From: JAWLBW01 sp041687475
GTDB taxonomy: Bacteria; J088; JAWLBW01
Assembly (NCBI GenBank): GCA_041687475.1
Contig: JAWLBW010000010.1
Coordinates: forward strand, 1 to 33,619
Direction: 5' to 3'
Length of the DNA: 33,619 bases
The notes under the pieces were generated by a model that was not told where the DNA came from, did not search any database, and was given only the letters and a program-made list of their open reading frames with translations. Shown here in pieces: positions 1 through 7,506 of the stretch (within the stretch, counting starts at the first letter, position 1; the number at the start of each line of letters is the position of its first letter). The position numbers and the translations under genes are program-made.

Positions 1-1
1 C

Positions 2-1399
2 GGACTTCTGGCGCTTGTTTTCGCAGCCGTAACGGCTCCGGGCAACGCCGCGGCCGCCGCTACCCCGAGCCTCGCCTCGCCTGTAGAGAAGAACGACGCC
101 CGCGCTTCGGCAGCCGACGAATTGCGCAAGGCCTACCAGAAGGAATACGCGTTTCTCGCCGCCCAGAAGCGCGAACTCGAGCAACGCCTGGCCGATCTGC
201 AACGCGAAACCCGCGAAGCGGTCGCCGATACCGAAGCGCGTATCGGCACTCTGCAAGACGAGGTGCTTGCGCTCGAAGCGCGCTCTCAGCAGGCGCAGCA
301 GCGTTCGAGCGAGCTGGAGCGCCGCAAGCTTGATACGCAGCGCAATGCCGACATTCTGCGGGCGACCTTTCAGCAGGCCGAGGTACTCTTCAAGCAGTAC
401 AACCCGTCATTTCTGTCGGCTGAGGCATACACGCAGGCGACCGAAGACGAACGTCTTGCCGCCGTCTTCTCCGAAGGCATTCGCACGCTGAGCGATTCAG
501 GGTCCATTCGTATCGACGAAGGCACTTTCTATACAGAGGCGGGCGACCAGGTCACGGGGCAGATCGTACGTTACGGCAACGTCGCCAGTTACGGCGTGTC
601 TGACGAAGTCGCCGGTATTCTCGTTCCGGCCGGCGGCGGCCAGCTGAAGCTCTGGCGCGAGCCACAGGAAGAAGCGGCCCGCATGCTGGCGTCAGGCAAG
701 CCCCCCGAAGACCTTCCCGTTTACCTGTACGCCTCTCGCGACGGCGCCGTCGACACCAGCGAGGGGCAAGGCTTCATCGCCTACGTGGCGTCGGGCGGCG
801 TGGTGGCGTGGATGATCTTTTCGCTGGGCCTTGCAGCCATCGTGCTTGCCATGCTTCGCGCCCTCTTTCTGCGAAGGGCCGGCGCCAGCGCCCAGACCAT
901 CGTCGATGAAATCGGCGACCTTGTACGCGCGCAGAGAATCGACGAAGCCATCGAAGTCTGCAAACGTCACAAGGGGTCGGCCGCGGCCGTGGTCGCCTCT
1001 GCGCTGCGCAATCTCGAACGCGATCGCGAGGCGCTCGACGACATCATCAACGAAGCGATTCTGCATGAAAACGAGCATCTCGATCGCTTCGGCACCATGA
1101 TCTTCGTCGTTGCCGCCGTGGCGCCCCTGCTCGGCCTGCTCGGAACGGTTACCGGCATGATTGCCACCTTCGACATCATTACCGAACACGGCACGGGCGA
1201 TCCGAAGCTGTTGTCGTCGGGCATTTCCGTGGCGCTCGTCACCACCAAGCTCGGCCTCGAAGTGGCCATACCCGCCCTGCTTCTCGGCAATCTGCTTTCA
1301 GGGTGGGCCGACCGCATCAAGGACGGCATGGAACAGGCGGCCCTGCAGGTCATCAATCTCTACGACCGGGTAGCCAGACGCCCGACTACCCACGTGTGA
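2..1399 (+). CDS. TtpC-like MotA/TolQ/ExbB energizer with periplasmic coiled coil (5' end cut)
   Basis: Inner-membrane proton-channel subunit of a TonB2-type system. The reading frame is open from base 2 and runs through a hydrophobic stretch ending near AAVTAPGNAAA, so this is the tail of a signal peptide and the true start lies before the window. A long Glu/Gln/Arg-rich coiled coil follows (about 122-400), then a periplasmic domain, a first membrane segment (about 800-875), a cytoplasmic helical part, and the ExbB-like core with LLGLLGTVTGMIATF (about 1127-1170) and a third segment around 1230-1310. This layout (signal peptide, coiled coil, then an ExbB domain) is that of TtpC from Vibrio TonB2 systems, which are known to need both TtpC and ExbB. 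ExbB begins 10 bp after the stop. A DUF3450 gene often precedes such genes, but that would lie outside the window. Confidence 0.88.
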   Translation, partial: GLLALVFAAVTAPGNAAAAATPSLASPVEKNDARASAADELRKAYQKEYAFLAAQKRELEQRLADLQRETREAVADTEARIGTLQDEVLALEARSQQAQQRSSELERRKLDTQRNADILRATFQQAEVLFKQYNPSFLSAEAYTQATEDERLAAVFSEGIRTLSDSGSIRIDEGTFYTEAGDQVTGQIVRYGNVASYGVSDEVAGILVPAGGGQLKLWREPQEEAARMLASGKPPEDLPVYLYASRDGAVDTSEGQGFIAYVASGGVVAWMIFSLGLAAIVLAMLRALFLRRAGASAQTIVDEIGDLVRAQRIDEAIEVCKRHKGSAAAVVASALRNLERDREALDDIINEAILHENEHLDRFGTMIFVVAAVAPLLGLLGTVTGMIATFDIITEHGTGDPKLLSSGISVALVTTKLGLEVAIPALLLGNLLSGWADRIKDGMEQAALQVINLYDRVARRPTTHV

Positions 1400-1409
1400 G
1401 GAACCGGTC

Positions 1410-2045
1410 GTGTACCTGCTACAGGGATTCGAGAAATTCGCGGCCTACCTGACGGCGGGCGGGTTCGTGATGGTGCCGCTGGCAATCACGTGCGCCTTCA
1501 TCTGGTACGGCATCGGTTACCGGGCTTCGGCCCTTTACCGCCCCGATAAGCGGAACGTACGGCGGCTGCTCGACAAACATCGCGCAGGCAAGCTCGAAGT
1601 CGGCAGCGGCATCGTCGAACGAGCCGTGGTCAAGGGGCTTCGCCTCACGCGCAGTGCCCCCCCCGATCTGCGGTCGGAACTCGACGTGGCCTTCGCCCAC
1701 GACGAAGCCCTGCTTTTCCGCTACAACCGCACGGTCAAGTCGCTCATTGCCGTTGCTCCCATCATGGGCCTTCTCGGCACCGTGGGAGGCATGATCGAAA
1801 CCTTCGTGGCCCTCGGCGAAATGCAGCTCGTAACCCAATCGGGCGGTATTGCCGGCGGTATTTCGAAGGCCCTCTTCACCACCCAGCTCGGACTTGCGGT
1901 TTCGATTCCGGCCCTGGTCGTCAACAGCGTGCTCGAACGCCGTGCCCAGGATCGAACCGTCGAACTCATTCAGCTCAAGGACATTCTCTGCGCGCAGGCG
2001 CAGGAAATCCGTGACGAATTCGGAGGCAAACATGAGCCTGCGTAG
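1410..2045 (+). CDS. exbB: ExbB-type biopolymer transport proton channel
   Basis: Second MotA/TolQ/ExbB paralogue of the operon, forming with ExbD the proton-driven motor that energises TonB. It is 211 aa with a GTG start, and GAGGAA lies 6 nt upstream, overlapping the stop of the preceding gene. One membrane helix sits near residues 15-35. The conserved channel core follows: APIMGLLGTVGGMIETF (about 115-131) and FTTQLGLAVSIPALVVN (about 159-175), where the Thr lining the proton path is expected. It is shorter than the upstream TtpC-like protein because it lacks the periplasmic coiled coil. ExbD starts inside its 3' end. Two ExbB-like proteins in a row, one long and one short, is the usual TtpC/ExbB2 arrangement. 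Confidence 0.93.
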   Translation: MYLLQGFEKFAAYLTAGGFVMVPLAITCAFIWYGIGYRASALYRPDKRNVRRLLDKHRAGKLEVGSGIVERAVVKGLRLTRSAPPDLRSELDVAFAHDEALLFRYNRTVKSLIAVAPIMGLLGTVGGMIETFVALGEMQLVTQSGGIAGGISKALFTTQLGLAVSIPALVVNSVLERRAQDRTVELIQLKDILCAQAQEIRDEFGGKHEPA

Positions 2046-2448
2046 ACGCGCCCGCAACGAGGCAGCGCAATCGATCGACATCTCGCCGCTCATCGACTGC
2101 GTCTTCATTCTTCTCATCTTCTTCATGGTGAGCAGCACGTTCGTGAAAGACATGGATCTGAACATCGAACGGCCGTCGGCAAGAAGCGCCGAGCTGTCGG
2201 CGCCCGGCGCCATTCGCCTGTATGTCGACAACCAGGGCGATACATACCTCGACGGCGAACCCGTTCGTACGTGGATGATTCAAAGTCGCCTGCGCAGCCT
2301 GATGCAGGCCGCCGGCTCGAACACGGTACTGCTTGTAACCGACGAAAGCGTGACCGCCCGTAAACTGATCGAGGTGGTCGATCAGGCCCGGCTTGCCGGG
2401 GCCGACGTCGGCGTGGCCACCGAACCCGAAATGGGCGGAAGCCGATGA
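2032..2448 (+). CDS. exbD: ExbD-type biopolymer transport protein
   Basis: Single-span inner-membrane partner of ExbB, 138 aa. The ATG at 2032 is preceded by GGAGG and overlaps the exbB stop by 14 bp; this fits the family length better than the longer upstream frame. A short basic cytoplasmic tail (SLRRRAR) leads to SIDISPLIDCVFILLIFF. Asp22 in the PLID motif corresponds to the essential membrane Asp of ExbD/TolR (Asp25 in E. coli ExbD). The rest is the small periplasmic alpha/beta domain ending near residue 135. The stop overlaps the tonB start by 4 bp (ATGA), so translation of the two is probably coupled. Confidence 0.93.
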   Translation: MSLRRRARNEAAQSIDISPLIDCVFILLIFFMVSSTFVKDMDLNIERPSARSAELSAPGAIRLYVDNQGDTYLDGEPVRTWMIQSRLRSLMQAAGSNTVLLVTDESVTARKLIEVVDQARLAGADVGVATEPEMGGSR

Positions 2449-3080
2449 CCCGGCTCGACCTGCGACACCGGCTTGCCGGGGTGGCCGCATCCTTCGGCGG
2501 AACCGTGCTTGTCTTCGGGCTTGTCATTTCCATGAACGAATTTTCCGATGGCGTGCCGTATGACGACCGGGCTCGAGCCACCAGCTTCGAGATCGAAGTC
2601 CCACTCGAACAGCCCGAGCCCGAAGTCGAACAGCAACGACAGCCCGAGCCCGAACCGGTCGATGCGCCGCCTCCGCCGCCGCTGGCCGATCTGGCATCGG
2701 ACATCGGAAGCGTCGACATCGGTATGCCCGGCCTCGACGACAGCGAACTTGACCGCAGCAGCGCCGACATCGGCGCCGACCGCGAAATGGTCATGACCGA
2801 CGAAACCGTCGATGTATCCCCACGCCCTTCTCGGCAGGTAGCCATGAAGTATCCTCCCGGCGCGAAACGTAAGGGCATACAAGGCTACGTCACGGTCAGC
2901 CTGCTCATCGGCGACGATGGCCGGGTGCAACGTGTGCGCGTACTCGAGTCGGAGCCGACCGGCGTCTTCGATGCTGCGGCCGCCGAGGCGCTGCGGCAAT
3001 GGGAATTCGAACCGGCCCGCTACAAAGGGCAGAACGTGAAGGTGTGGGCCCGACAGACCATTCGCTTCGCCCTCGAATAG
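2445..3080 (+). CDS. tonB: TonB energy-transducing protein
   Basis: TonB spans the periplasm and transmits motor energy to the outer-membrane receptor. It is 211 aa. A single N-terminal anchor lies at about residues 10-30 (LAGVAASFGGTVLVFGLVIS). A Pro/Glu-rich spacer follows (EQPEPEVEQQRQPEPEPV, then a run of prolines). A C-terminal TonB domain occupies about residues 125-211, with the typical KYPPGAKRKGIQGYVTVSL opening, the G-V-DDGRV-VLES strand pair and QWEFEPARYKG near the end. It starts within the exbD stop (ATGA). The short spacer resembles TonB2 rather than E. coli TonB1. Its likely client is the receptor two genes downstream. Confidence 0.95.
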   Translation: MTRLDLRHRLAGVAASFGGTVLVFGLVISMNEFSDGVPYDDRARATSFEIEVPLEQPEPEVEQQRQPEPEPVDAPPPPPLADLASDIGSVDIGMPGLDDSELDRSSADIGADREMVMTDETVDVSPRPSRQVAMKYPPGAKRKGIQGYVTVSLLIGDDGRVQRVRVLESEPTGVFDAAAAEALRQWEFEPARYKGQNVKVWARQTIRFALE

Positions 3081-3100
3081 CAGCCGGCCCAGGAGATATC

Positions 3101-4309
3101 GTGATTCGTATTTTCTCTTTCGTATTGACCGTCTTTCTGCTGAGCACGCCGTCGGCGACCCACGCCCGCGAACCAGCGACCGACGTAAACTACGTCGAAC
3201 TTGCCGCCCGTCTTCTCGCCGACGGACACTACGACCGCGCGCGCATCGCATTGCAAAGCGTGCGCGAAGACGACTCGACCCTCGATCACCCGCGTTACCA
3301 CACGATCGGCGGTCTCATCGAGCTGCGCACCGATCGCTACGAGAATGCCGTCGCGTCTTTCGAAAGGGCGCTTGAAGCGCACGAACGTCGCAACCTCGAA
3401 GCCCCGCCCGCCACGGATGCCGAGAGCGCCGAGCGCCGCGAGGCCCGACAACGCGTCAATCTCTATCTCGGTCAGGCCCGAGTGCGACTGGGCCACTGGA
3501 AGAAAGCCGTCGCGGCATTCGATGCCTCGGGGGCTATCGGCGACGCGCTCGCCACCGTTCATGAACTTCGTGCCCAGGCCTGGTGGGAACTGAAAGACCA
3601 CGAGGCGGCTTTTGCCGCGCTCGACCGAGGCGCGACGGCCTTTCCCGGCGACCATCGCTTTCTACGCCGCCGGGTCTTCTACTTTATCAGCCTGGGCTTT
3701 TACCGACACGCGGCCGAACTCGGTCGTCGGTACCTCGAACTTGCCGACGCCAGGCCCACCGATTACGTCGCCATCGGAAGTGCCCTGCGCAAGAGCGAGC
3801 AGTACGACGAGGCGCTGACCATTCTCGAACGCGCCCGTCTGCTTCACCCCGAAAGCAAGCCGATTACGCTCGAACTTGCCCACACCTATCTGGCACGCGA
3901 GCAACCCGGAGCGGCGGCAGACATTTTCGCCGAGGCGGCGATTCTCGAACCGAGCTTGGTCGTCGAAGCCGCCGAACTGCAACACGAAACCGGACGCTTT
4001 CACCGCGCCCTGCTCCTGAACGCCGCCGTTGCCGATCAAGCCCGGAAACTGCGGCAACGTCTCTCGTTTTTCATTGCCATGGAACGCTGGGAATCGGCCG
4101 CCGCCATGGGCGACGCGCTTCGACGGAACGACCTTCTGGCCGACGACTCGGTGCGCTACGCCTATGCCTACGCTCTCTTCAAGATGGGCGACTATCCACA
4201 GTCCGACGACGTGCTCGGCGGCATAGCCCGGGGCGAAATGTTCCGCAAGGCCACAGCCTTGCGGAAAGCCATGGAAACCTGTCGCACCGATCGCTGGAGG
4301 TGCCGGTGA
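3101..4309 (+). CDS. Exported TPR-repeat protein of the TonB operon
   Basis: A 402-aa protein with a GTG start, AGGAG 5 nt upstream and a clear signal peptide (VIRIFSFVLTVFLLST..., cleavage probably after THA), so it is probably periplasmic. The body is a chain of helical pairs with TPR-type spacing, for example LLADGHYDRARIALQSV near residues 33-49, RYENAVASFERALEAHE near 77-93, and later repeats around LRKSEQYDEALTILERA and LAREQPGAAADIFAEAA. TPR proteins commonly follow tonB in TonB2/TtpC operons and probably act as scaffolds for the envelope complex; the exact role is unknown. The frame stays open upstream, inside tonB, but the signal peptide and ribosome-binding site fix the start at 3101. 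Its stop overlaps the receptor start (GTGA). Confidence 0.87.
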   Translation: MIRIFSFVLTVFLLSTPSATHAREPATDVNYVELAARLLADGHYDRARIALQSVREDDSTLDHPRYHTIGGLIELRTDRYENAVASFERALEAHERRNLEAPPATDAESAERREARQRVNLYLGQARVRLGHWKKAVAAFDASGAIGDALATVHELRAQAWWELKDHEAAFAALDRGATAFPGDHRFLRRRVFYFISLGFYRHAAELGRRYLELADARPTDYVAIGSALRKSEQYDEALTILERARLLHPESKPITLELAHTYLAREQPGAAADIFAEAAILEPSLVVEAAELQHETGRFHRALLLNAAVADQARKLRQRLSFFIAMERWESAAAMGDALRRNDLLADDSVRYAYAYALFKMGDYPQSDDVLGGIARGEMFRKATALRKAMETCRTDRWRCR

Positions 4310-7300
4310 GTTATCTTCGTACCTGGGCCATGCGCGCTTTCGCTGCGCAGACCGCCTTTCTCCTTCTCGCAACGTCTTGGGCCACGGCTGCCGTACCGGC
4401 ACGACTGAGCATCGTGGTATTCGACGACGGCAGACCGGCCCAAGGCGTAACCATCGAGCTGGACGACACCGGTGTAGCGCTCACCGATGGGTACGGCGCC
4501 GCCGAAATCACGTTGAGTGGCGGGCGTCACCGCTTGTCGCTGCATCGCGACGACTCTCTTCCGGGTAGCGTCGAAATCACAGCCGACGAAGGTGCAATCG
4601 TGCAGGTGCTGGCGACCCTGCCGTCTGCACAGGGCGACTCCGTTGAATTCGACGTTGAGGGTGCGCATGGCGCCCCGACTACCGCATCGGCCGGCGAAGC
4701 AACAACGACCGCGACCGGCGTTCTCAGGGGTCGTGTCATATCGACCGAAAGTCGTGAACCGATTACCGGAGCGCAGGTATACTTCTCGGGTCTGTCGACA
4801 CGTGCGTCGACTGACGTAAAAGGCTACTACCGTATCGAATTGCCGGTTGCCGTCTATCAGCTATCGGTGGTTCATCCCGATTACTCGACCCAGACGCTCG
4901 ACGGGGTCGAACTGCGAACAGACCGGCCTGCCGTTGCCGACGTCGAGTTGAGCCCGGCCGGACTTCTCCTCGGCGACTATACGGTAACCGCGCCCCACCT
5001 TGAAGGCAGCGTTGCAGGCGTCTTCTCCGATCAGCGCGAAGGCTCGGGTGTTATGGAGGTTCTCGGGGCCGAGCAGATGTCGCGGGCCGGCGACTCGAGC
5101 GCGGCCGACGCACTCAAGCGCGTGACCGGATTGACCATTGAAGAAGGAAAGTACGTGGTCATACGCGGCCAACCTTCGCGATACACGCTGACCCTGTGGA
5201 ATGGCTCTCCCCTGCCGAGCCCCGACCCGATTCGCCAGGTCGTTCCGCTCGATCTCTTCCCCACGGGCATTCTATCGAAGGTCGAGGTCGAAAAGAGCTA
5301 TGACGCAGCCGTTCCCGGTTCGTTCGGCGGCGGCCTCATCGGACTGGAAACGGCCGGCGTTCCCGAAGACGACTTTGCCCAGGTTTCGCTGAAACTGGGC
5401 GGCAATTCCATCACCACCGGCAAGACCGGCCTCACGTATGAAGGCGGCTCGACGGACTTTCTCGGTGTCGACGACGGTACGCGCGCGCTGCCGCCCGGCC
5501 TGCCCCCCGGCATTTCCAACAAGGATATTGCCGTACCCGCCCGCGGCTTTTCGAACATATGGGCTGTTACCGAAAGTAAAATCGGCCCCGATCTCGGTAT
5601 GGGGCTGACGCTGGGGAAACGTTTCCGCCTGCTGGGCGGCGACTTCGGCGTAATGGGCGCAGCCAGTTGGGACCGGAATTTCCAATACCTGGAAACCATC
5701 AAACGCGACTATGGACTCGGGGGCGACGGAAAACTCGTCAGGCGCAATGATCAGCTCGAAGAGCGCACCGACATGGAGGTGAACACCGGTGGTTTGCTCG
5801 TCGCCGCCCTTGACTGGGAGAGGCACAAGGTGCGCAGCAACACCTTTTTCATGCGTAAGTCACTCAAGCGCGCCGAGATAACCGAAGGCAAACGTATTGT
5901 AAGCGATGACCTTTATATCCGTGACTACCTGCTTTACTGGTCCGAGAGAAAACTCTTCGCGCAGCAGCTGTTGGGAACGCACGACTTCGGCACCTTCGAC
6001 ATTGCCTGGCGAGGACTGCTCGCGCAGAGCGCCTCGAATGCACCCGACCGACGCAGTTACATGTACCGCCGCACCGACGCAGGCGAGTGGATATTCTTCA
6101 ACCAGGCGAAAGCCGGGCGGCAGTTTACCCAGAACGAAGACGATATTCTCAGTTTCGACGCCGATATCGGCGTACCGGTGCTAGACGGCAGCGCCTGGAA
6201 GCTGGATGTTCGTGGCGGCGCCTCCATCTACACGCAGGACCGGGTTTCGGCCACTCGACGCTTCAGCATTGAAACCGCCAACCAGCCAGACGTACGGCAG
6301 GCCCCGGAAGATCTGTTGAATCCGGCCGACATCGGCGATACGCTTACGGCCCGCGACCAGACGCAGACCAACGATAACTACCTCGGCTCGATTCAGGTGC
6401 ACGGCTTTTATCTGAAGGCAGACAATGAATGGTCGGAGCGACTTCGTCTGACCTTCGGCGCCCGGTACGAGACGGCAAGCTACAACGTGCAGACCTTCGT
6501 TGCCGGCGGCAGCTCCGGCGGACAGCTTGTGGAAGCGGGCTTCAAGGAATCCGACATTCTTCCCTTCGGGGCACTCACCTGGCCTTTCACAGACGGAATG
6601 CAGCTTCGTCTTTCCGGAGCGCGAACCCTTTCCCGGCCGGTGCTCAACGAAATTTCGCCGGCCCGCTACTACGACCCCGAATCGGGCGAAGAGTACCTCG
6701 GAAACAGCGACCTGAAGCCGGCGGTAATCGACGGACTGGACCTGCGTTGGGAGTGGTATCCGTCGCCACGCGAAACGCTTACCCTCGGCGTTTTCTACAA
6801 AAACTATACGGACCCCATTGAACAGAGTTTCGTCGGCGTCGGCGGCTCTTCCTTCCTGCGTCAGATTCAGAACGCAGCCGGCGCCGTAGTGCAGGGAATC
6901 GAGATGGCGGCGCGTACCGACTTCACCCGTATCCTGAGCCCTTTCGGCGAGACGGGTGACTGGAGCGACCGCATGTATCTGGCCGCCAACGCGGCATTCG
7001 TGAGCTCCGAAGTCGAACTTGCGCGGCAGGATCTGGCAACCAATGCCATTCGTCCACTGCAGGGACAGGCCAACGCCGTATACAACCTGCAGCTTGGTTA
7101 CGACGGCGACAGACACGATTTCGACGCATCGTACAACCGGGTGGGCGAACGTCTCTTCCTGGCAGGCGTGCAGGGACAACCCGATGTGTACCTGCAACCC
7201 ATAGACCTGCTTGACCTGAACTACAGCTTCGCAATCACAGAAGAACTCAAGCTGAAGGCAAAAGCGGGAAATTTAGTCGACCCCGCCTACGAATACCTGC

Positions 7301-7371
7301 AAGGCAGCGAAATTTACCGAAGCTATCGCAAGGGAATCGAGCTGAACCTGGGCCTGTCGCTCACGCTGTAA
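4306..7371 (+). CDS. TonB-dependent outer-membrane receptor with N-terminal carboxypeptidase-regulatory-like domains
   Basis: Outer-membrane active transporter of 1021 aa; the substrate is unknown. The chosen GTG overlaps the TPR stop by 4 bp and has GGAGG 5 nt upstream. A signal peptide (AFAAQTAFLLLATSWATAA) is followed by one beta-sandwich-like segment (about 34-105), then a clearer CarboxypepD_reg-like domain (about 140-220, LRGRVISTESREPITGAQVY). A TonB-box-like YTVTAP lies near residue 225. The plug follows (ADALKRVTGLTIEEGKYVVI, then VEVEKSYDAAVPGSFGGGL), then the barrel, ending in the expected aromatic/hydrophobic strand RKGIELNLGLSLTL. It is fused to its own TonB motor operon, which suggests a dedicated receptor-motor pair. 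No adjacent enzymes reveal the ligand. Confidence 0.93.
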   Translation: MSYLRTWAMRAFAAQTAFLLLATSWATAAVPARLSIVVFDDGRPAQGVTIELDDTGVALTDGYGAAEITLSGGRHRLSLHRDDSLPGSVEITADEGAIVQVLATLPSAQGDSVEFDVEGAHGAPTTASAGEATTTATGVLRGRVISTESREPITGAQVYFSGLSTRASTDVKGYYRIELPVAVYQLSVVHPDYSTQTLDGVELRTDRPAVADVELSPAGLLLGDYTVTAPHLEGSVAGVFSDQREGSGVMEVLGAEQMSRAGDSSAADALKRVTGLTIEEGKYVVIRGQPSRYTLTLWNGSPLPSPDPIRQVVPLDLFPTGILSKVEVEKSYDAAVPGSFGGGLIGLETAGVPEDDFAQVSLKLGGNSITTGKTGLTYEGGSTDFLGVDDGTRALPPGLPPGISNKDIAVPARGFSNIWAVTESKIGPDLGMGLTLGKRFRLLGGDFGVMGAASWDRNFQYLETIKRDYGLGGDGKLVRRNDQLEERTDMEVNTGGLLVAALDWERHKVRSNTFFMRKSLKRAEITEGKRIVSDDLYIRDYLLYWSERKLFAQQLLGTHDFGTFDIAWRGLLAQSASNAPDRRSYMYRRTDAGEWIFFNQAKAGRQFTQNEDDILSFDADIGVPVLDGSAWKLDVRGGASIYTQDRVSATRRFSIETANQPDVRQAPEDLLNPADIGDTLTARDQTQTNDNYLGSIQVHGFYLKADNEWSERLRLTFGARYETASYNVQTFVAGGSSGGQLVEAGFKESDILPFGALTWPFTDGMQLRLSGARTLSRPVLNEISPARYYDPESGEEYLGNSDLKPAVIDGLDLRWEWYPSPRETLTLGVFYKNYTDPIEQSFVGVGGSSFLRQIQNAAGAVVQGIEMAARTDFTRILSPFGETGDWSDRMYLAANAAFVSSEVELARQDLATNAIRPLQGQANAVYNLQLGYDGDRHDFDASYNRVGERLFLAGVQGQPDVYLQPIDLLDLNYSFAITEELKLKAKAGNLVDPAYEYLQGSEIYRSYRKGIELNLGLSLTL

Positions 7372-7483
7372 AAGGTCGAAGAATAATGCTTCCACAAACC
7401 ACCGGTAACGAATCAGAAATACGGTGAGCCTACACTGACTTCGAAACGCGACCCCCTGTACCGAAATTCGTTTATCAACCCAA

Positions 7484-7506
7484 CCCTCTCCATTAGAGGG
7501 ACTGGA
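7484..7506 (+). promoter_or_regulatory. Hairpin occluding the ribosome-binding site of the lipoprotein gene
   Basis: CCCTCT (7484-7489) and AGAGGG (7495-7500) can pair around a CCATT loop. The 3' arm contains the only purine-rich ribosome-binding site, GAGGG, 6 nt before the ATG at 7507. The pairing is seen directly; a regulatory effect is inferred. The rest of the 135-bp gap after the receptor shows no terminator, so read-through from the operon is possible. Confidence 0.4.
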
